Below are positions 51,794 through 60,417 of a stretch of DNA of 64,000 nt, one piece after another. Positions within the stretch are counted from its first letter, which is position 1, and every line of letters starts with the position of its first letter. This DNA comes from SbD1 sp039679945 (lineage in GTDB: Bacteria; Desulfobacterota; Syntrophobacteria; Syntrophobacterales; Syntrophobacteraceae): positions 103,353 to 167,352 of the forward strand of contig JBDKTY010000028.1 in assembly GCA_039679945.1 (NCBI GenBank). The letters are read 5' to 3'. Under the pieces are notes generated by a model. The model was not told the DNA's origin, did not search any database, and saw nothing but the letters and a program-made list of their open reading frames with translations. The position numbers were made by a program, and so were the translations under genes.

Positions 51794-52627
51794 ATGGCAA
51801 TCGTTGGTATGAAGCAACTGTTGGAAGCGGGAGTCCATTTCGGCCACCAGACGCGCCGGTGGAACCCCAAAATGAAACCTTACATCTTCGGCGCTCGAAA
51901 CGGGATTTATATCATAGATCTCCAGCGCACCGTCAGGCTTTTCAACACAGCCTACCAGTTCGTCGTTGACACAGTCGCCACCGGCGAGACCGTTCTCTTT
52001 GTAGGTACAAAGCAGCAGGCACGCGACACCATTCAGGAAGAAGCCGACCGCTGTTCGATGTACTTCGTCAATCAGCGCTGGCTCGGCGGCATGCTCACCA
52101 ACTTCAAGACCATCAAGCAGAGAATCGACCGCCTCAAGGAACTCGATGTCATGTTCGAGGACGGGAGCATCAATCGTTTTCCCAAAAAGGAAATACTCGT
52201 TCTCGGACGTGAACGTGAAAAGCTGGAAAAGAACCTGGGCGGTATAAAGAAGATGAACCGGCCTCCGGGAATACTCTTCGTGGTTGATACCCAGCGTGAA
52301 AACATCGCCGTTCTCGAAGCCAACAGGTTGGGGATTCCGGTCGTGGCGGTCGTGGACACCAATTGCGACCCGGATGTGATCGACTATCCCATCCCAGGTA
52401 ACGATGACGCCATCAGGGCCATAAGGCTCGTCACCTCCAAGGTTGCCGACGCCTGCATCGACGGACGCAATAAGCTCTCCGAAATGCAGCAGGCCGATGT
52501 CGACAAGGGAAGCGCGCTGGAAGAAGTCCCGGCCGGTCAGATTCTGGGGCAGGAAGAAAAAGGTCCTGTCGTGGAAATCGTGAATCCCGTCGCCGAGGCA
52601 CAAGCCAGGGAAGAAGACGCGGAATGA
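51794..52627 (+). CDS. rpsB: 30S ribosomal protein S2
   Basis: A 277-residue S2 that binds the head-body junction of the 30S subunit. MKQLLEAGVHFGHQTRRWNP, YIFGARNGIYIIDLQRTV, and RWLGGMLTNFKTI are the family core. The C-terminal tail after ~225 is acidic and variable. Start ATG 51794 with AAGGAG at seven bases. Leads the conserved rpsB-tsf-pyrH-frr block; a hairpin follows the stop. Confidence 0.97.
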   Translation: MAIVGMKQLLEAGVHFGHQTRRWNPKMKPYIFGARNGIYIIDLQRTVRLFNTAYQFVVDTVATGETVLFVGTKQQARDTIQEEADRCSMYFVNQRWLGGMLTNFKTIKQRIDRLKELDVMFEDGSINRFPKKEILVLGREREKLEKNLGGIKKMNRPPGILFVVDTQRENIAVLEANRLGIPVVAVVDTNCDPDVIDYPIPGNDDAIRAIRLVTSKVADACIDGRNKLSEMQQADVDKGSALEEVPAGQILGQEEKGPVVEIVNPVAEAQAREEDAE

Positions 52628-52635
52628 GGGTGCCA

Positions 52636-52675
52636 AAGCCTCGGGGGCGGCTCCGGGGCTTTTCTCTTCCGAGGC
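52636..52675 (+). terminator. Attenuator-like hairpins between rpsB and tsf
   Basis: Nine bases at 52636-52644 (AAGCCTCGG) can pair with 52653-52661 (one G-U), giving a stem followed by TTCTCTTCC. Seven of the same bases (52638-52644) can instead pair perfectly with CCGAGGC at 52669-52675. The two folds exclude each other, so this looks like a partial terminator or attenuator that sets tsf expression relative to rpsB. Confidence 0.6.
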
Positions 52676-52802
52676 TGGACCTGTGCGCTCACTCGGGAGT
52701 CAACCGCTCAAACCTGGTCTTTTCAGGGTATTATTCGGGAATACTGAAATTATAATGCGGAAATCACCACGCGTGATTGCTGCCGCTCATAGGAGGAACG
52801 TC

Positions 52803-53396
52803 TTGGAAATAACATCAGCAATGGTCAAGGAACTTCGCGACAGAACCAACGTGGGCATGATGGATTGCAAGAAGGCTCTCCAGGATTCGGCCGGCGATAT
52901 GGAAAAGGCAGTCGACCTTCTGCGCCAGAAAGGCCTTGCCAAGGCAATGAAACGCGCGGGACGGGAAGCCGCCGATGGGCAGGTGCACGCCTATATTCAC
53001 AGCGGCGGCAAGATCGGCGTTTTGGTGGAGGTCAACTGCGAGACTGATTTCGCGGCCAAAAGCGATGACTTCAATGAGTTCGTGAAGAACGTTGCTCTGC
53101 AGATCGCCGCGGCAAACCCCCTCGGAATAAGCCCCGAGGACATTCCGGCCGATGTTATCGAGCGCGAACGGGCGATCTACATGGCACAGGCGCAGGAATC
53201 CGGAAAACCGCAAAATATACTTGAAAAAATGGTTGACGGGAAAATGCGGAAATTCTACGAAGAAAACACCCTGATGCAGCAGAAATACATCCGCGATCCC
53301 GAAAGGTCCATGCAGGATTACCTGAACGAACTGATCGCAAAGATCGGGGAGAAGATTCAAGTTCGCCGTTTCTGCAGATATCAGCTCGGAGAATAA
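52803..53396 (+). CDS. tsf: Elongation factor Ts (short form)
   Basis: A 197-residue EF-Ts, the nucleotide exchange factor for EF-Tu. The N-terminal UBA-like domain VKELRDRTNVGMMDCKKAL and the core GKIGVLVEVNCETDFAAKSDDF contain the TDFV-type contact with EF-Tu. It is the short form, lacking the second core subdomain of E. coli (~283 residues). The start is TTG 52803, six to seven bases after AGGAGG; longer in-frame readings from 52683 have no Shine-Dalgarno. The stop overlaps a possible pyrH start by one base. Confidence 0.95.
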   Translation: MEITSAMVKELRDRTNVGMMDCKKALQDSAGDMEKAVDLLRQKGLAKAMKRAGREAADGQVHAYIHSGGKIGVLVEVNCETDFAAKSDDFNEFVKNVALQIAAANPLGISPEDIPADVIERERAIYMAQAQESGKPQNILEKMVDGKMRKFYEENTLMQQKYIRDPERSMQDYLNELIAKIGEKIQVRRFCRYQLGE

Positions 53397-53428
53397 TGGA
53401 TCTGGAAAAATGGGGAACAACTGATCCG

Positions 53429-54166
53429 ATGAGTGACACGAACAAGCCAGTTTATCGCCGGGTGCTTCTCAAATTGAGCGGCGAAGCTCTTCTCGGGACT
53501 GAGACATACGGAATAGACTCCCTGGTTCTTAAGGGAATCGCGGAGCAGATTGCCGAAGTGCATGCCATGGGCATCGAGATCGCCCTCGTTATCGGCGGCG
53601 GGAACATATTTCGCGGGGTTTCCGCCGCATCCCACGGGATGGATCGATCTACGGCCGACTATATGGGCATGCTCGCCACGGTGATGAATGCACTGGCGCT
53701 GCAGCAGGCACTCGAAAAATGCGGAGTCTCCACGCGCGTCCAGTCCGCCATCGATATGAAGGAAGTGGCCGAACCATTCATCAGACGTCGCGCGATACGC
53801 CATCTCGAAAAGGGGCGCGTCGTGATCTTCGCGGCGGGGACCGGGTTGCCTTTCTTCACGACGGACACGACGGCGGCATTGCGTGCAATGGAAATCGGGG
53901 CCGAAGTGCTGATGAAGGCAACCAGGGTGGACGGGGTCTACGAGTCCGACCCTGAAAAGAACCCCACGGCCGAGCGTTACGACCGGATCAGCTTTTCCCA
54001 GGTTCTCGGGCAAAACCTGAAAGTAATGGACGCCACGGCAATATCACTGGCAAGAGATCAGAACATGCGCATAATCGTGTTCAATCTCATGAAAAAGGGC
54101 AATATCAAGAAAGTCATGATGGGCCAACAGATTGGGACAGTGGTGGAGGAAATCTGTCATGCTTGA
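53429..54166 (+). CDS. pyrH: Uridylate kinase
   Basis: A 245-residue UMP kinase of the amino acid kinase fold making UDP from UMP. VYRRVLLKLSGEALLG, IGGGNIFRG, DYMGMLATVMNALALQQALE and GTGLPFFTTDTTAALRA are the binding motifs. I chose ATG 53429 since MSDTNKPVYRR matches the E. coli N-terminus; an ATG at 53396, overlapping the tsf stop (TAATG), would add 11 residues and is nearly as likely. The 3' end overlaps frr by eight bases. Confidence 0.95.
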   Translation: MSDTNKPVYRRVLLKLSGEALLGTETYGIDSLVLKGIAEQIAEVHAMGIEIALVIGGGNIFRGVSAASHGMDRSTADYMGMLATVMNALALQQALEKCGVSTRVQSAIDMKEVAEPFIRRRAIRHLEKGRVVIFAAGTGLPFFTTDTTAALRAMEIGAEVLMKATRVDGVYESDPEKNPTAERYDRISFSQVLGQNLKVMDATAISLARDQNMRIIVFNLMKKGNIKKVMMGQQIGTVVEEICHA

Positions 54167-54716
54167 CAATGTCTACAGCGACCTTCGCGACCGCATGAAC
54201 AAGGCTGTCGAAACTCTGGAATCAGACTATAAGAAGCTCCGAACCGGCAGAGCATCCGTCTCTCTGGTGGATGGCATACGTGTCGATTATTACGGGACCC
54301 CTACTCCTCTGAGCCAACTTGCGACACTGACGATACCCGATCCGCGCACTATTATGATCCAGCCATGGGACACATCCGTGGTGGGTGAAATCGAGAAGGC
54401 TATTTTGAAATCCGAACTCGGTTTAACCCCCATGAACGACGGCAAGGCTATCAGGATCAACATCCCGCCGCTCACGGCCGATCGCCGCAAGGATCTGGTC
54501 AAAGTGGTGAAGAAGAAGGCGGAAGAATCCAAGGTGGCCGTCCGCAACATCCGGCGCGACATCAACGAAAAGATCAAGGACCTCAAGAAGGACAAGAAAG
54601 TCTCCGAAGACGAGCAATTCCGTGCCCAGGATGAGATTCAAAAAATAACGGATGATTACGTTAAAAAGGTCGATTCTGTCTACGGATCGAAAGAAAAGGA
54701 AATTCTGGAAACTTAG
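54159..54716 (+). CDS. frr: Ribosome recycling factor
   Basis: A 185-residue factor that splits post-termination ribosomes with EF-G. LRTGRASVSLVDGIRVDYYGTPTPL, the domain II hinge region, and IRINIPPLTADRRKDLVK are characteristic; length is standard. The ATG at 54159 lies inside the end of pyrH with GGAGG nine bases upstream, giving translational coupling. uppS begins directly after its stop (TAGATG). Confidence 0.97.
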   Translation: MLDNVYSDLRDRMNKAVETLESDYKKLRTGRASVSLVDGIRVDYYGTPTPLSQLATLTIPDPRTIMIQPWDTSVVGEIEKAILKSELGLTPMNDGKAIRINIPPLTADRRKDLVKVVKKKAEESKVAVRNIRRDINEKIKDLKKDKKVSEDEQFRAQDEIQKITDDYVKKVDSVYGSKEKEILET

Positions 54717-55493
54717 ATGTCGGACATTTATCCCAAGCCCGTGCCGCGGCATGTTGCGATAATTATGGACGGCAACGGCCGGTGGGCCACCAAACAAAAA
54801 CTGAGAAGCCGCATTCATGGACACAAGGAAGGCGCTAACTCAGTTCGGGATGTTGTAACCTGCTGCCGGAAGCTCGGAATCCCTTATCTTACTCTCTATG
54901 CATTTTCAAAGGAGAATTGGGCCCGTCCCAAGGCTGAAATCAAGGCTTTATGGGGACTGCTTGAAAGCTTCCTGAAATCCGAACTGCCGGAACTGATTGA
55001 GAAAGAGATATGTCTCCGTCACATCGGCGACGTTGATGACATTCCCGGCTCGGTTCTCAGGAGGCTCAAGAAAACCGAGGAATTGACGGCGGGATTCGAC
55101 AAACTGATAGTCAACCTGGCTCTTAACTATGGAGGCAGGCAGGAGATAATGCGCGCGGCCAAACTTTTCGCCGGTGACATCCTGAACGGTCGACTGGGGA
55201 TTGGCCAAATTTCGCCCGAGTTATTTTCCGACTATCTCTACACGGCGGGATGCCCCGACCCGGACCTTGTGATCCGTACGGGAGGCGAGATCCGGGTGAG
55301 TAATTTCCTCCTGTGGCAGATCGCTTATGCCGAACTCTATTTCACGGAACTCCTTTGGCCGGATTTCCGCGAAGCCAACTTCATGGAAGCTCTGGAAGAG
55401 TTCAGGAGCAGAGAACGGCGATTCGGCCGCACGGGTGAGCAGGTCAAATCTTTCCAGCATGACGGCCACAGGCTGGAAGTGCGGGCCAAATAG
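54717..55493 (+). CDS. uppS: Isoprenyl (undecaprenyl) diphosphate synthase
   Basis: A 258-residue cis-prenyltransferase that builds the bactoprenol carrier for peptidoglycan and LPS sugars. The catalytic Asp18 is in IIMDGNGRWA; YAFSKENWARP, LNYGGRQEI and NFLLWQIAYAEL are conserved. One motif is altered: RTGGEIRVSNFLLWQ where most enzymes have RTSGEQRxSNF, so Ser and Gln are replaced by Gly and Ile. The product length may be usual; the change is noted. It starts immediately after the frr stop. Confidence 0.94.
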   Translation: MSDIYPKPVPRHVAIIMDGNGRWATKQKLRSRIHGHKEGANSVRDVVTCCRKLGIPYLTLYAFSKENWARPKAEIKALWGLLESFLKSELPELIEKEICLRHIGDVDDIPGSVLRRLKKTEELTAGFDKLIVNLALNYGGRQEIMRAAKLFAGDILNGRLGIGQISPELFSDYLYTAGCPDPDLVIRTGGEIRVSNFLLWQIAYAELYFTELLWPDFREANFMEALEEFRSRERRFGRTGEQVKSFQHDGHRLEVRAK

Positions 55494-55615
55494 CCCGGGG
55501 CTGATAACGGCATTTTCCGTCCGCGGGGCACGGAAGCGCATAAACAGAAAACCTGCTCTTCTTGACTTTTCGTGGTGCATGAAGGGCTCAGAATTACACG
55601 GCTAACCGAATTTTC

Positions 55616-56458
55616 ATGCCCGATTCTCAGATCTCGCGTTCTAGCGTACCATTGAGCCCCCATGCCCTGCGCTGGCTGACCGGCACTCTAATCGGTCTGC
55701 CCGTCCTGGCATGTGTCGCCGCTGGCCCTCCCTGGTGCCTGTGCCTGCTCCTTATGCTCGCATCCCCCGTCGCTCTCTGGGAAATCCACGGGCTCGTTTT
55801 TCTGGAACCTATCCCGCTTAAATGGCGGGTGTTCTCCTATTGCGCCGGCGTATTATTCCCTCTTGGGGCCTTCTTCTGGGGACTTCCGGGACTTAATCTT
55901 GTCCTGTTTTGTTTCCTGTTCGGCGCCTTCTTCCTCATGATGGCCTGCTCCCCACGAGACCCGGATGGGCTTCAGCGGATTGCTCAGCTCACGCTTGCCT
56001 GGTTCTACGTGCCTTATCTTCTCTCCTACGTGCTTTTGCTCAGAGCCGCCCCGCTCGGGCGATACTGGATAATATTCGTCCTGGGCGTAATTATTGCCGG
56101 TGATGCGGGGGCGTATCATACCGGCATGAGATTCGGCCGCCACAAACTCTTTGAGCGCGTAAGCCCAAAGAAAACGGTTGAAGGCGCGGTGGGAGGACTC
56201 CTGGCCAGCATCATTCTGGGAACCATTATTGGCCTTGCTTTGCTGGACGGTTTTCATCCGGCGCGGATTGTACTCTTCAGCTTTTTTATTGCAATTGTTG
56301 GTCAAATCGGTGACCTTATTGAATCGATGATCAAACGAAACTGCGGCAAGAAGGATGCGAGCTGCCTGCTTCCGGGTCACGGCGGGCTTCTGGACAGACT
56401 CGATTCTCTCTTGTTCGCCTTCCCGCTGATGTGGTTCCTTCTGCAACGGATTGCCTGA
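55616..56458 (+). CDS. cdsA: Phosphatidate cytidylyltransferase
   Basis: A 280-residue polytopic enzyme making CDP-diacylglycerol, precursor of all phospholipids. About eight membrane helices are visible. The C-terminal signature is complete: SMIKRNCGKKDASCLLPGHG followed by GLLDRLDS, with the catalytic Lys-Asp and Asp residues. It follows uppS after 122 bases and precedes dxr, the common order in proteobacteria. Confidence 0.95.
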   Translation: MPDSQISRSSVPLSPHALRWLTGTLIGLPVLACVAAGPPWCLCLLLMLASPVALWEIHGLVFLEPIPLKWRVFSYCAGVLFPLGAFFWGLPGLNLVLFCFLFGAFFLMMACSPRDPDGLQRIAQLTLAWFYVPYLLSYVLLLRAAPLGRYWIIFVLGVIIAGDAGAYHTGMRFGRHKLFERVSPKKTVEGAVGGLLASIILGTIIGLALLDGFHPARIVLFSFFIAIVGQIGDLIESMIKRNCGKKDASCLLPGHGGLLDRLDSLLFAFPLMWFLLQRIA

Positions 56459-56524
56459 GAATACACACTGGTGGGATCGCCTTACCGAAAACCGCCGATT
56501 CGACTCCGGAGAACCGCCGTTAAT

Positions 56525-57694
56525 ATGAAGAAAAAAAGAATAGCCATCCTGGGAAGTACCGGCTCAATAGGCACGAACACCCTGGAGGTGGTCCGCCAGT
56601 TTCCTGACAGGTTCGAAATTGTCGCGCTGGCGGCCGGAACCAACGCGCCGCTTCTTTGCGAACAGATTGCGAAATTCAGGCCTCGCGCCGTTTCCGTGCT
56701 GAATGAAAAGGTAGCGGAGACCCTCCTCAAGCTGCTCGGAGACAATAAGATTCCCGCTCCCGAGGTAAGTTACGGACCTGAAGGGTTCACGAAAACCGCC
56801 ACCCGTCCCGAGGTAGATACTCTCGTGTCGGCAATGGTCGGCGCGGCCGGTCTCGTACCCACTCTCGCCGCCATTGAATCCGGCAAGGATATAGCGCTTG
56901 CCAACAAGGAAACGCTTGTCATCGCCGGCGAGATCGTGATGCGGCTTGCGGCTGAGAAAAAAGTTCGGATTCTGCCCGTGGACAGCGAACACAGCGCTAT
57001 TTTCCAGGCGCTTCAGGGCAACCACAGGCATGCTCTGTCCCGGATACTTCTCACCGCATCCGGAGGTCCCTTTTTCAACAAAACCCCGGATGACCTCGCA
57101 TGCGTCGGACCGGAAGCCGCCCTGTGCCATCCCAACTGGTCCATGGGCAGAAAAATCACTATTGATTCGGCCACACTCATGAATAAGGGGCTGGAGGTTA
57201 TCGAGGCTCGATGGCTTTTCGGAGTGGAACTGGAAGACATATCGGTTCACATTCACCCCGAGAGCATAATTCACTCGATGGTTGAGTATGTCGATGGCTC
57301 GATCATTGCGCAGATGGGGATTCCGGATATGAAGATCCCGATTGCCTATGCGCTGGCCTACCCCGAGCGTCTTCCCCTCGCCTGCCCCAGGCTTGATCTC
57401 TTTCAGCTTCAGAAACTCTCATTTTATCCACCGGACATGGTGAAGTTCCCCTGTCTGCAACTGGCCTACGATGCAAGCCGCGTCGGGTCGACCATGCCCT
57501 CCGTGCTTAACGCCGCGAACGAGGTCGCGGTGAATTCTTTCCTCGAGGGAAGTATTGGCTTTATGGATATTCCTGATATCATCCGGAAAGTGATGAACGC
57601 GCACGAACCGGCCCCCGCCATCCCCGATCTGGAGTCCATCCTCGCTGCTGACTCCTGGGCACGGACCGAGGCTCGGAAATACATTGCGCAGTAG
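56525..57694 (+). CDS. dxr: 1-deoxy-D-xylulose 5-phosphate reductoisomerase
   Basis: A 389-residue enzyme of the MEP pathway converting DXP to MEP with NADPH. The N-terminal motif IAILGSTGSIGTNTLEV, ALANKETLVIAG, the metal-site motif VDSEHSAIFQ, LTASGGPF and NKGLEVIEA are all present. I choose ATG 56525 so that the nucleotide strand is at the N-terminus; an upstream in-frame ATG at 56471 adds 18 unconserved residues. Together with ispG in this window it supplies isoprenoids used by uppS and the hopanoid route. Confidence 0.96.
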   Translation: MKKKRIAILGSTGSIGTNTLEVVRQFPDRFEIVALAAGTNAPLLCEQIAKFRPRAVSVLNEKVAETLLKLLGDNKIPAPEVSYGPEGFTKTATRPEVDTLVSAMVGAAGLVPTLAAIESGKDIALANKETLVIAGEIVMRLAAEKKVRILPVDSEHSAIFQALQGNHRHALSRILLTASGGPFFNKTPDDLACVGPEAALCHPNWSMGRKITIDSATLMNKGLEVIEARWLFGVELEDISVHIHPESIIHSMVEYVDGSIIAQMGIPDMKIPIAYALAYPERLPLACPRLDLFQLQKLSFYPPDMVKFPCLQLAYDASRVGSTMPSVLNAANEVAVNSFLEGSIGFMDIPDIIRKVMNAHEPAPAIPDLESILAADSWARTEARKYIAQ

Positions 57695-57785
57695 AGAATG
57701 GATCTTCAGAAATGAAGAGCCTGGAACGCGATTGAGAATTATATTTGGGCAAGCATAGATTCTCGGTGGAAGTGAGGACAAGACA

Positions 57786-58874
57786 TTGGTAACGATGATC
57801 CTTTCAACATTGATCGTTCTTGGAATATTGATATTCGTACACGAGTTGGGGCACTTCCTGGTCGCGAAGCGAAGCGGCGTTACGGTTCTTCGCTTTTCAC
57901 TCGGGTTTGGCCCCAAACTGATCGCCATCACGAGGGGAGGAACCGAATACTGTATTTCAGTGATTCCTCTGGGTGGCTATGTAAAGATGCTGGGCGAGGA
58001 TACGGACGAGGAATTGACAGAGGAGCAGCGCGCCGGCGCGTTTTCGGAACAGCCCGTGCTCAAGCGCATGGCGATAGTTTTTGCCGGCCCGATGTCGAAT
58101 TTCATCCTGGCGATTCTGATCTACACTTTTCTTTTTGCTTTCTCCGGCATTCCCGAACGCGCGCCCGACATTGGCGCGGTGAATCCCGGCTCCCCAGCCG
58201 AGCAGGCCGGACTCCAGCCGGGAGACAAGGTAATTTCTATAAACGGGACCCCTCTGACCACCTGGGAGGAGCTTTCCGAATCCATTGAAAAGCTGGGACT
58301 CAACGCGCTCAGCCTCCAGGTACGCCGCGCGGATCGGGATATAACCGTTACCGTCACGCCCACCATAAACGAGGTCAAGAATCTTTTCGGAGAAACCGTC
58401 AAGCGTCCCCTCATAGGAATCACCGCTTCCGAAAAATTCACCATCAAGAAGGTTGATCCCCTGGCGGCTGGCTACTACGCCCTCGCCCAGACCTACAACC
58501 TGAGCAAGCTGTTTCTGCTCACGGTGGTCAAACTGGTCCAGAGGATAGTTCCTCTCCAGACCCTCGGCGGACCGATCCTTATAGCCCAGATGGCGGGTCA
58601 GCAGGCACAGGAGGGTCTCCTCAATCTTATCAACTTCATCGCCCTCATAAGCGTCAATCTGGCAGTTTTAAACCTTTTGCCGATTCCGGTACTCGACGGA
58701 GGGCACCTGTTCTTCTTTATTCTGGAGGCGATCATCGGCCGCCCCATTTCTCTCAAGAAGATCGAAATGGCGCAAAAAGTCGGTATGCTGGTGCTCCTGG
58801 CCCTGATGGTAGTAGTTTTCTACAATGACATAATGCGTCTCATCCCGGGACATAAACCGGACTTCCTGCCCTGA
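57786..58874 (+). CDS. rseP: Site-2 protease RseP
   Basis: A 362-residue intramembrane zinc metalloprotease. HELGH at 19-23 in helix 1 gives two zinc ligands and the catalytic Glu20; the third ligand Asp is in NLLPIPVLDGGH near the C-terminus. One PDZ domain lies between (~115-200, PGSPAEQAGLQPGDKVISING), while E. coli RseP has two. It cleaves anti-sigma factors or signal peptides in the membrane. Start is TTG 57786, seven bases after GAGGA; an ATG three codons later is an alternative. Confidence 0.93.
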   Translation: MVTMILSTLIVLGILIFVHELGHFLVAKRSGVTVLRFSLGFGPKLIAITRGGTEYCISVIPLGGYVKMLGEDTDEELTEEQRAGAFSEQPVLKRMAIVFAGPMSNFILAILIYTFLFAFSGIPERAPDIGAVNPGSPAEQAGLQPGDKVISINGTPLTTWEELSESIEKLGLNALSLQVRRADRDITVTVTPTINEVKNLFGETVKRPLIGITASEKFTIKKVDPLAAGYYALAQTYNLSKLFLLTVVKLVQRIVPLQTLGGPILIAQMAGQQAQEGLLNLINFIALISVNLAVLNLLPIPVLDGGHLFFFILEAIIGRPISLKKIEMAQKVGMLVLLALMVVVFYNDIMRLIPGHKPDFLP

Positions 58875-58961
58875 GCGCGATTCGGTTCAGATTGGAAACA
58901 GACCATGAGGAAGCGCTTTCCGTCCGCGCTTCCTTTTTATTTTAATGAGTGGATGATGCCC

Positions 58962-59684
58962 ATGAGAATCCTTGCCGCGGATACCTCCTCGATGTCCGGC
59001 AGCCTCGCGCTGATCGAGGACGGAACCATTGTCGCCGAATGGACCCTTCGCTCCGCCCAAACTCACAACCGTCGTCTCCTCGGCGCCATCGACCAGATTC
59101 TTGACCAGGCCGCGTGGTCCCTCGACTCGGTGGATGGTTTCGCAGTCACCGCGGGGCCGGGCAGCTTCACCGGTCTTCGAATCGGAATGACAACGATTAA
59201 GACACTCGCGTGGACCCGAGGAAAGCTCTACGCAGCCGTCCCATCCCTGGATGCACTCGCTTTTCCCTTCGCGTGCGCCGCACTCCCAGTCTGCACCATA
59301 ATTGACGCCAGAAAGCAGGAAGTCTATTGCGCGCTTTACCGTTCGGACCCGCGGGGGACCGTTAGAAACATCATGCCCTGTACCGCGCTGTCGCCGTTGG
59401 AACTGGCCCGGAGAATCACGGAACCCGTGATTTTTTGCGGTGACGCATGGCCGCTCTACAAGAATCAGATCAAGAGAAAGCTTGGCGCTCTGGCCATTGG
59501 AGCACCCGCCTCTCTACATATGTTGCGTGCCGGATTTGTGGGAGAAATTGCAGCGAAAAGGTTTGAAAAGGGGCAATCGGATGACCCGGCCACCAGCATC
59601 CCTTATTACGTGAGACCATCGGAAGCGGAGATCCGGTATCCCCAATTTGCGGAGAAAAGCAGTGCAAAGCCTGAAATTATATAG
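58962..59684 (+). CDS. tsaB: tRNA threonylcarbamoyladenosine biosynthesis protein TsaB
   Basis: A 240-residue ASKHA-fold partner of TsaD, required for t6A37 synthesis. RILAADTSSMSGSLALIEDG, LDSVDGFAVTAGPGSFTGLRIG and TTIKTLAW are the family motifs; unlike TsaD it lacks the metal-binding histidines. ATG 58962 places the first beta strand at the N-terminus; an upstream in-frame ATG at 58905 is less likely. The last 23 bases overlap the next gene. Confidence 0.92.
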   Translation: MRILAADTSSMSGSLALIEDGTIVAEWTLRSAQTHNRRLLGAIDQILDQAAWSLDSVDGFAVTAGPGSFTGLRIGMTTIKTLAWTRGKLYAAVPSLDALAFPFACAALPVCTIIDARKQEVYCALYRSDPRGTVRNIMPCTALSPLELARRITEPVIFCGDAWPLYKNQIKRKLGALAIGAPASLHMLRAGFVGEIAAKRFEKGQSDDPATSIPYYVRPSEAEIRYPQFAEKSSAKPEII

Positions 59685-60315
59685 ATCGAGCCGGCTGAAG
59701 AACTATTTGCGGAAGAAAAACCCGGAAGCTGCCGGTTCCTTCGTCCTCAAGCACCTGTGCAACCCGGAATTTCCACTCTACTATGTGCTCCGCAACTTCA
59801 ACTGGCTTCAGAGGGAAAAATGGTGGAAGGCCCTCTCCCCCCGTTCCCGCCGCGTCCACGCCGCCCGTTTGCTCCACGACCGAGTCGGCGTTTTCAGTGC
59901 GGTCAAACGCTGGAAGAAGATACGGAGCGATTGGCTCCAGGAACAGCATGCAATCCCCATCAAGACCGATAAGGCCCCGGGATACTGTAATAAATGCGGC
60001 CTTTGCTGTGAAGTGTCAAGCGGGATGCCGGACTTCCCGAAGTCCTGCGAACTGCCCGACGAGTGGCGTGATCTGTTCGGCAACGGTCTGGGGCAGGGCC
60101 ACCGCTTTTGCCCCTTCCTGTGGGAAGATCAAGGTTCAGGGGGAAGCCTGTGCTCTATCTATCCGTGGCGCTCCAATCCCTGCCGTTTGTTCGACTCGGA
60201 GGAGTGCGACTTTTTCAGGGACAGCACCGAGCCAGCCGAGATCTCCAGTGACAGGAATCTCCTCCTCATGACACGCTGGCTCGCTACCCGGGTTTCCATC
60301 CGCAAACCCCATTGA
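59662..60315 (+). CDS. YkgJ-family cysteine-cluster protein
   Basis: A 217-residue protein with a Cys-rich core of the YkgJ (CxxCxxCC) type: YCNKCGLCCEVSSG around 116-129, then KSCELP, RFCPFLW, LCSIYPWRSNPCRLF and ECDFF. Such proteins probably bind zinc or an iron-sulfur cluster; their function is unknown. The N-terminal ~110 residues are basic and Trp-rich. GTG 59662 has GGAG seven bases upstream and overlaps tsaB by 23 bases, which shows co-expression with it. Confidence 0.82.
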   Translation: MQSLKLYRSSRLKNYLRKKNPEAAGSFVLKHLCNPEFPLYYVLRNFNWLQREKWWKALSPRSRRVHAARLLHDRVGVFSAVKRWKKIRSDWLQEQHAIPIKTDKAPGYCNKCGLCCEVSSGMPDFPKSCELPDEWRDLFGNGLGQGHRFCPFLWEDQGSGGSLCSIYPWRSNPCRLFDSEECDFFRDSTEPAEISSDRNLLLMTRWLATRVSIRKPH

Positions 60316-60417
60316 TGCGGTGTGAGTCCCGAAGCCACGACCACGGGGCGAGCAGATGCAAGAGCCGTTCGCCCCTCGATGCCACGGGGCGACCGGCTCC
60401 CTATCGCTTCCGTAAGG

